From Hyphomicrobiales bacterium (GTDB lineage: Bacteria; Pseudomonadota; Alphaproteobacteria; Rhizobiales; Beijerinckiaceae): a stretch of 7,196 nucleotides of DNA. The translations under genes were made by a program, and so were the position numbers. The DNA lies in NCBI GenBank assembly GCA_028865375.1, contig JAGWKJ010000119.1:1-7196 (forward strand), written 5' to 3'. The notes below the pieces were generated by a model that did not search any database, had not been told where the DNA came from, and saw only the letters and a list, made by a program, of their open reading frames with translations. Positions 3,808 to 7,196 of the stretch are shown piece by piece (positions within the stretch are counted from its first letter, which is position 1; every line of letters starts with the position of its first letter).

Positions 3808-6615
3808 TCACCCCAGCCGCGCCAGCGCGCCCTCGAACTTGGCGATGCGCTCGAGGCCGGCCTCGCGACGCTCGCGGTTTTCCTCGACCACCTCTTCCTT
3901 GGCGCGGGAGATGAAGTCGGGATTGGCGAGCTTGGCGTCGATCTTGGCGATCTCGGCCTTCTCCTTGTCGCGTTCGCGGGTCAGGCGGGCGCGCTCGGCG
4001 TCGAGGTCGACCAAGCCTTCGAGCGGCAGCGCCGCGATTCCGCCCCGCACCACCATCTGCGCGGCGCCCGGCGGCGTGCGCGCCACGACCTCGACGCCCG
4101 ACACGCGCGCGAGACGCGCGATCGTGTCCTCGTAGCGCTTGGCGCGCAGGGCGACCTCGGCCGAGGGTTCGACCAGCAGCAGCGGCGGCTTGGCGGAGGC
4201 CGGCGCGGCGATCTCGGCGCGCACCGAGCGCACCTCCTCGATCAGTTCGACGAGCCAGCCGATCTCGGCCTCGGCGTCGGGCGCCTCCAAGCCCGAATCG
4301 TCGGGCCAGGCCGAGAGCGCGAGCGGAACCGGCTCTCCCTGCCCGGCCGCGGCCGCAAATTCGCGCCACAGTTCCTCGGTGAGGAACGGCATGAAGGGAT
4401 GCAGCATCGCCGCCGCGCGGTCGAGCACGTAGGCGACCACGGCGCGCGCTTCGTCCTTCTCGGGTCCATCGGCGCCTTGCAGCGCCGGCTTGGCGAGTTC
4501 GAGATGCCAGTCGCACAGCACGCGCCAGGTGAAGCGGTAGGCGGCGCCCGCGGCGTCGTTGAAACGATAAGCCTCGATCGCGGCGGCGACCTCGGAGGTC
4601 GCACGCGCGACCTCGCCGAGGATCCAGCGCGACAGCGTGGACTTCGCCGCCCGCGGATCGAATCCGGCTACGCGGACGCAGCCGTTCATGCTCGCGAAGC
4701 GGGCCGCGTTCCATAGCTTGGTGGTGAAGTTGCGATAGCCCTCGACGCGCTGCGTCGACAGCTTGATGTCGCGCCCCTGCGCCGCCATGGCGGCCAAGGT
4801 GAAGCGCAGCGCGTCGGCGCCGTAACGGTCGATCAGCTCCAGCGGGTCGATGACGTTGCCCTTCGACTTCGACATCTTGGCGCCCTTCTCGTCGCGGACG
4901 AGCGCGTGGATGTAGACGTCCTTGAAGGGGACTTCGTGCATGAAGTGCAGGCCCATCATCATCATCCGGGCGACCCAGAAGAAGATGATGTCGAAGCCGG
5001 TGACGAGCGCGCTCGTAGGATAGAAACGCTTCAGTTCGGCCGTCTCCTCGGGCCAGCCCATCGTCGAGAACGGCCACAGGGCGGAGGAGAACCACGTGTC
5101 GAGGACGTCTTCGTCGCGGCGCAGATGCACATCGCCCGCTCTCTTCTTTTGAGCTTCGGCGCGCGCTCCCGCTTCGGTCTCGGCGACATAAAAGTTGCCG
5201 AGATCGTCGTACCACGCCGGAATCTGGTGTCCCCACCAAAGTTGGCGCGAGACGCACCACGGCTGGATGTTCTCCAACCAGTCGAAATACGTCTTCTCCC
5301 AGTTCTTCGGCACGAAATTCGTCTTGCCGTCGCGCACGGCCGCGAGCGCGGGCTGCGCCAGCGTCTTGGCGTCGACGTACCATTGGTCGGTCAGCCACGG
5401 CTCGATCGGCACGCCGGAACGGTCGCCGTGCGGCACCATGTGCGCGTGCGGCTCGATCTTGGCGAGCAGCCCGAGCGCGTCGATCTTTTCGACGACGCGG
5501 ACGCGTGCGGCGAAACGGTCGTGCCCGTGCCAGGAGAGGAGGTCTTCGTCGTCGCTATCGGCGAACGCGTCATTGCCCGCGATCAGCAGTCGCGCCTCGG
5601 CGTCGAACACGTTCAGCGCCGAGACGCCTTCGGCCTCGTGCCGCTTGCCGACCTCGAAATCGTTGAAGTCGTGCGCGGGCGTGATCTTCACCGCGCCGGT
5701 GCCCTTTTCGGGGTCGGCGTAATCGTCGCCTATCACGGGGATCAACCGGCCGACGATGGGCAGGCGCAGCCGCTTGCCGATCAGGTGGACGAGTTTCTCG
5801 TTCTCCGGATGCACCGCCACCGCGGTGTCACCGAGCATCGTCTCGGGCCGGGTCGTCGCCACGGTGACGACTTCGCCGGTCTCGACGCCGGCTTCGTCCA
5901 CGACGGGATAGTCGAAATAGTAGAGATGGCCGTTCGGGTCCTTGGCCAGCGCCTTTTCCAGCGCGGCCGCGGAAAACGCGACCGGCGCGCCCTCCTTGTC
6001 GGTCTCCCCGCGCGTCCACTTGAACGAACCCTTGCATTCGACCTGCACGACTTCGAGGTCGGAGATCGCGGTCTGGAACTTCGGGTCCCAGTTCACCAGC
6101 CGCTTGGCCTTGTAGATCAGCCCTTCGCGATGGAGTTGGACGAAAACCTTCGCGACGGCCTTCGACAGGCCCTCGTCCATCGTGAAGCGTTCGCGCGACC
6201 AGTCGCAGGAAGCGCCGAGCCGCTTGAGCTGGTTGACGATGGCGCCGCCCGACTCGGCCTTCCATTCCCACACGCGCTTCAGGAATTCCTCGCGGCCGAG
6301 CGTCCGGCGGTCCTCGCCCTTGGCGGCGAGCTGGCGCTCGACCACCATCTGCGTCGCGATCCCGGCGTGGTCGGTGCCGGGCTGCCAGAGCACGTCACGG
6401 CCCTTCATGCGCCAATAGCGGGCGAGCGCGTCTTGCAACGTGTTGTTGAGCGCATGGCCCATGTGCAGGTTGCCGGTGACGTTGGGCGGCGGGATGACGA
6501 TCGAATAGGGGGCCGCCTGCGCACGGTCGGGCCGGCCGGCGCGGAAGGCGCCGCTGTCGTCCCACAGCTTGGCGATGCGCGCTTCGACGGCGGCGTGGTC
6601 GAACGTCTTTTCCAT
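3808..6615 (-). CDS. valS: Valyl-tRNA synthetase (valine--tRNA ligase)
   Basis: This complete cytoplasmic class I aminoacyl-tRNA synthetase of 935 residues, a normal bacterial length, charges tRNA-Val with valine using ATP. The HIGH motif is HMGH at 51-54, preceded by PPPNVTGNL. KMSKS is at 580-584 and is perfect. The inserted CP1 editing domain (about 200-400), which hydrolyses mischarged Thr-tRNA-Val, shows TTRPET (254-259) and GTGAVKITPAHDFNDFEVG (305-323). WCVSRQLWWGHQIP (453-466) follows the insertion. The anticodon-binding helical domain spans about 625-800. A C-terminal charged coiled coil (about 868-935; ERARLTRERDKEKAEIAKI, then NPDFISRAKEEVVEE) is the tRNA-binding arm typical of ValRS. 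The start ATG at 6613-6615 gives the expected MEKTFDHAAVEARI N-terminus; only a weak purine-rich ribosome-binding site precedes it. It lies 91 bp downstream of popZ on the same strand, a pairing common in alphaproteobacteria. Confidence 0.98.
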   Translation of the reverse strand: MEKTFDHAAVEARIAKLWDDSGAFRAGRPDRAQAAPYSIVIPPPNVTGNLHMGHALNNTLQDALARYWRMKGRDVLWQPGTDHAGIATQMVVERQLAAKGEDRRTLGREEFLKRVWEWKAESGGAIVNQLKRLGASCDWSRERFTMDEGLSKAVAKVFVQLHREGLIYKAKRLVNWDPKFQTAISDLEVVQVECKGSFKWTRGETDKEGAPVAFSAAALEKALAKDPNGHLYYFDYPVVDEAGVETGEVVTVATTRPETMLGDTAVAVHPENEKLVHLIGKRLRLPIVGRLIPVIGDDYADPEKGTGAVKITPAHDFNDFEVGKRHEAEGVSALNVFDAEARLLIAGNDAFADSDDEDLLSWHGHDRFAARVRVVEKIDALGLLAKIEPHAHMVPHGDRSGVPIEPWLTDQWYVDAKTLAQPALAAVRDGKTNFVPKNWEKTYFDWLENIQPWCVSRQLWWGHQIPAWYDDLGNFYVAETEAGARAEAQKKRAGDVHLRRDEDVLDTWFSSALWPFSTMGWPEETAELKRFYPTSALVTGFDIIFFWVARMMMMGLHFMHEVPFKDVYIHALVRDEKGAKMSKSKGNVIDPLELIDRYGADALRFTLAAMAAQGRDIKLSTQRVEGYRNFTTKLWNAARFASMNGCVRVAGFDPRAAKSTLSRWILGEVARATSEVAAAIEAYRFNDAAGAAYRFTWRVLCDWHLELAKPALQGADGPEKDEARAVVAYVLDRAAAMLHPFMPFLTEELWREFAAAAGQGEPVPLALSAWPDDSGLEAPDAEAEIGWLVELIEEVRSVRAEIAAPASAKPPLLLVEPSAEVALRAKRYEDTIARLARVSGVEVVARTPPGAAQMVVRGGIAALPLEGLVDLDAERARLTRERDKEKAEIAKIDAKLANPDFISRAKEEVVEENRERREAGLERIAKFEGALARLG

Positions 6616-6650
6616 GATCGGCGAACTCGGCCCCGGTCTGCTTTCGGCCG

Positions 6651-6670
6651 GGCGTTCCTAAGGGATCGCC
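6651..6670 (-). repeat. Palindromic leader element, copy 2 (before valS)
   Basis: On the minus strand it reads GGCGATCCCTTAGGAACGCC, an imperfect palindrome (GGCG/CGCC ends, one mismatch, then TCC/GGA) that can form a small hairpin. It ends 36 nt before the valS ATG. It shares TCCCTTAGG and GGAACGCC with 3725-3751, which has extra bases between the two blocks. A role in valS expression is possible but unproven. Confidence 0.35.
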
Positions 6671-6684
6671 GCGCGCGACGCCAG

Positions 6685-6703
6685 CGGGGCGGAAAGCGCC
6701 CCG
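6685..6703 (-). terminator. Hairpin immediately after popZ, possible terminator or attenuator
   Basis: CGGGGCG (6685-6691) and CGCCCCG (6697-6703) form a 7-bp perfect stem with a 5-nt loop, starting 3 nt past the popZ TGA at 6707-6709. No T-run follows on the minus strand. It could partly separate popZ from valS expression, or mark a processed mRNA end. Confidence 0.4.
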
Positions 6704-6706
6704 GGA

Positions 6707-7196
6707 TCAGCGGCCGCGCGAGACCCGTTCGATCTCGGCGCGCACCAGCCGCTCGACCAGCGCCGGGAGGTGATCGTCGAGCCAAGACTTCAGCAGCGGA
6801 CGAAGCATGTCGCGCGACATCGCCTCGATCTTCTCGGGCGAGGGCGCGGCCAGCGTCGCATTGAGCGCGCCGAAGGAGGCGGCGACCGAATCGCCCGTCG
6901 TGCGCGAGACGAGCGGCACCGGGGCGGCGGCGGGAACCGGAACCGGCGCCGGTTCGCGCGGCGCGGGCGAAGGCTGGAAGCGCGGCTGCGGATTGGCGCG
7001 CGCGGCGGCCAATTCGATCACCGCGGCGGGCGCGGGCGCCGGTTCGGCCGCGGGTTGCGGCACCGGGGTCTCGCCCGATTGCGCGTCGCGTGGCGCGATC
7101 GGGAGCGCTTGGTCGTCCGAAATGATGCGCCGGATCGAGGCGAGGATGTCTTCCATCGACGGTTCGCCCGCCGTCCTCGACCGGGTCTCCGCGCCG
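6707..7196 (-). CDS. popZ: PopZ-type polar organizing protein (DUF2497), start beyond the right edge
   Basis: PopZ forms a condensate at the cell pole of alphaproteobacteria that anchors chromosome origins and recruits client regulators. The two diagnostic ends are present: the N-terminal client-binding helix SMEDILASIRRIISDD and the C-terminal oligomerisation helices MLRPLLKSWLDDHLP followed by ALVERLVRAEIERVSRGR. Between them lies a Pro/Ala-rich disordered linker. An ATG at 7154-7156 would give 149 residues, but the frame stays open to the window edge. The upstream codons read AGEPS just before MEDILAS, matching the EPS/EPT-M-E-E-I-L-A-S-I-R-R context of PopZ family members, and no other start codon is visible. 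I therefore treat the gene as 5'-partial with 162 visible residues. The roughly 75-residue linker has about six acidic and five basic residues, unlike the strongly acidic linker of Caulobacter PopZ. valS follows on the same strand. Confidence 0.9.
   Translation of the reverse strand, partial: GAETRSRTAGEPSMEDILASIRRIISDDQALPIAPRDAQSGETPVPQPAAEPAPAPAAVIELAAARANPQPRFQPSPAPREPAPVPVPAAAPVPLVSRTTGDSVAASFGALNATLAAPSPEKIEAMSRDMLRPLLKSWLDDHLPALVERLVRAEIERVSRGR

Noticed and set aside
4791..4992. Clustered ATG/CAT triplets and the MMMM run in valS as a possible sequencing or frame problem
   Set aside because: The FFWVARMMMMGLHF segment is normal for ValRS, and the frame is intact through KMSKS.
3737..5398. 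A long minus-strand open frame overlapping the 3' half of valS in another frame
   Set aside because: It is Arg/Ala/Gly-rich and restates valS codons out of frame; it has no start region or domain of its own.
4906..6864. A 652-codon open frame on the plus strand opposite valS
   Set aside because: valS is unambiguous on the minus strand. The antisense frame shows no recognisable domain and is what GC-biased third positions produce opposite a long gene.

Overview
The window is GC-rich DNA with strongly GC-biased third codon positions. This bias explains the many long open frames opposite the real genes. The gene content points to an alphaproteobacterium: a PopZ/DUF2497 gene directly upstream of valS is an alphaproteobacterial arrangement, and popZ itself is restricted to that class. 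I cannot name the genus. Every complete gene looks chromosomal and core-like, and I see no insertion sequence, phage gene, CRISPR array, tRNA or rRNA.

Layout, left to right. At 2-190 (+) lies the last 62 codons of a gene that starts outside the window and ends in a Lys/Pro/Ala-rich tail. The stretch 191-364 has no gene that I can support, only one weak hairpin. A secreted DsbD-alpha-like periplasmic protein follows at 365-1162 (+). It runs convergently, with a 5-bp gap, into a tsaB-rimI operon on the minus strand (2330 down to 1168). In that operon the tsaB stop and the rimI start overlap as ATGA. A 251-bp divergent intergenic region then carries a plausible sigma-70-type promoter for a two-domain VOC (glyoxalase-fold) protein at 2582-3364 (+), which ends in a strong hairpin.

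The right half reads entirely on the minus strand: popZ (its start lies beyond the window's right edge), then valS, then a 443-bp stretch that looks empty of ordinary genes. That stretch contains two tiny ORFs of 39 and 33 codons. Each has a good Shine-Dalgarno sequence, one predicted membrane segment, and A-R-(I/V)-x-x-R-x-Q at exactly the same residue positions, 22-29. I regard them as a tandem pair of related small membrane proteins of unknown function, and they are the most interesting item here. A short palindromic element built on TCCCTTAGG and GGAACGCC occurs once in the valS leader and once in the leader of the first small ORF.

Functionally the window combines translation quality and tRNA biology (valS; tsaB for t6A modification), protein N-terminal acetylation (rimI), cell-pole organisation (popZ) and probable envelope redox chemistry (the DsbD-like protein). 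Apart from tsaB-rimI, and perhaps popZ-valS, the neighbours need not share a pathway.
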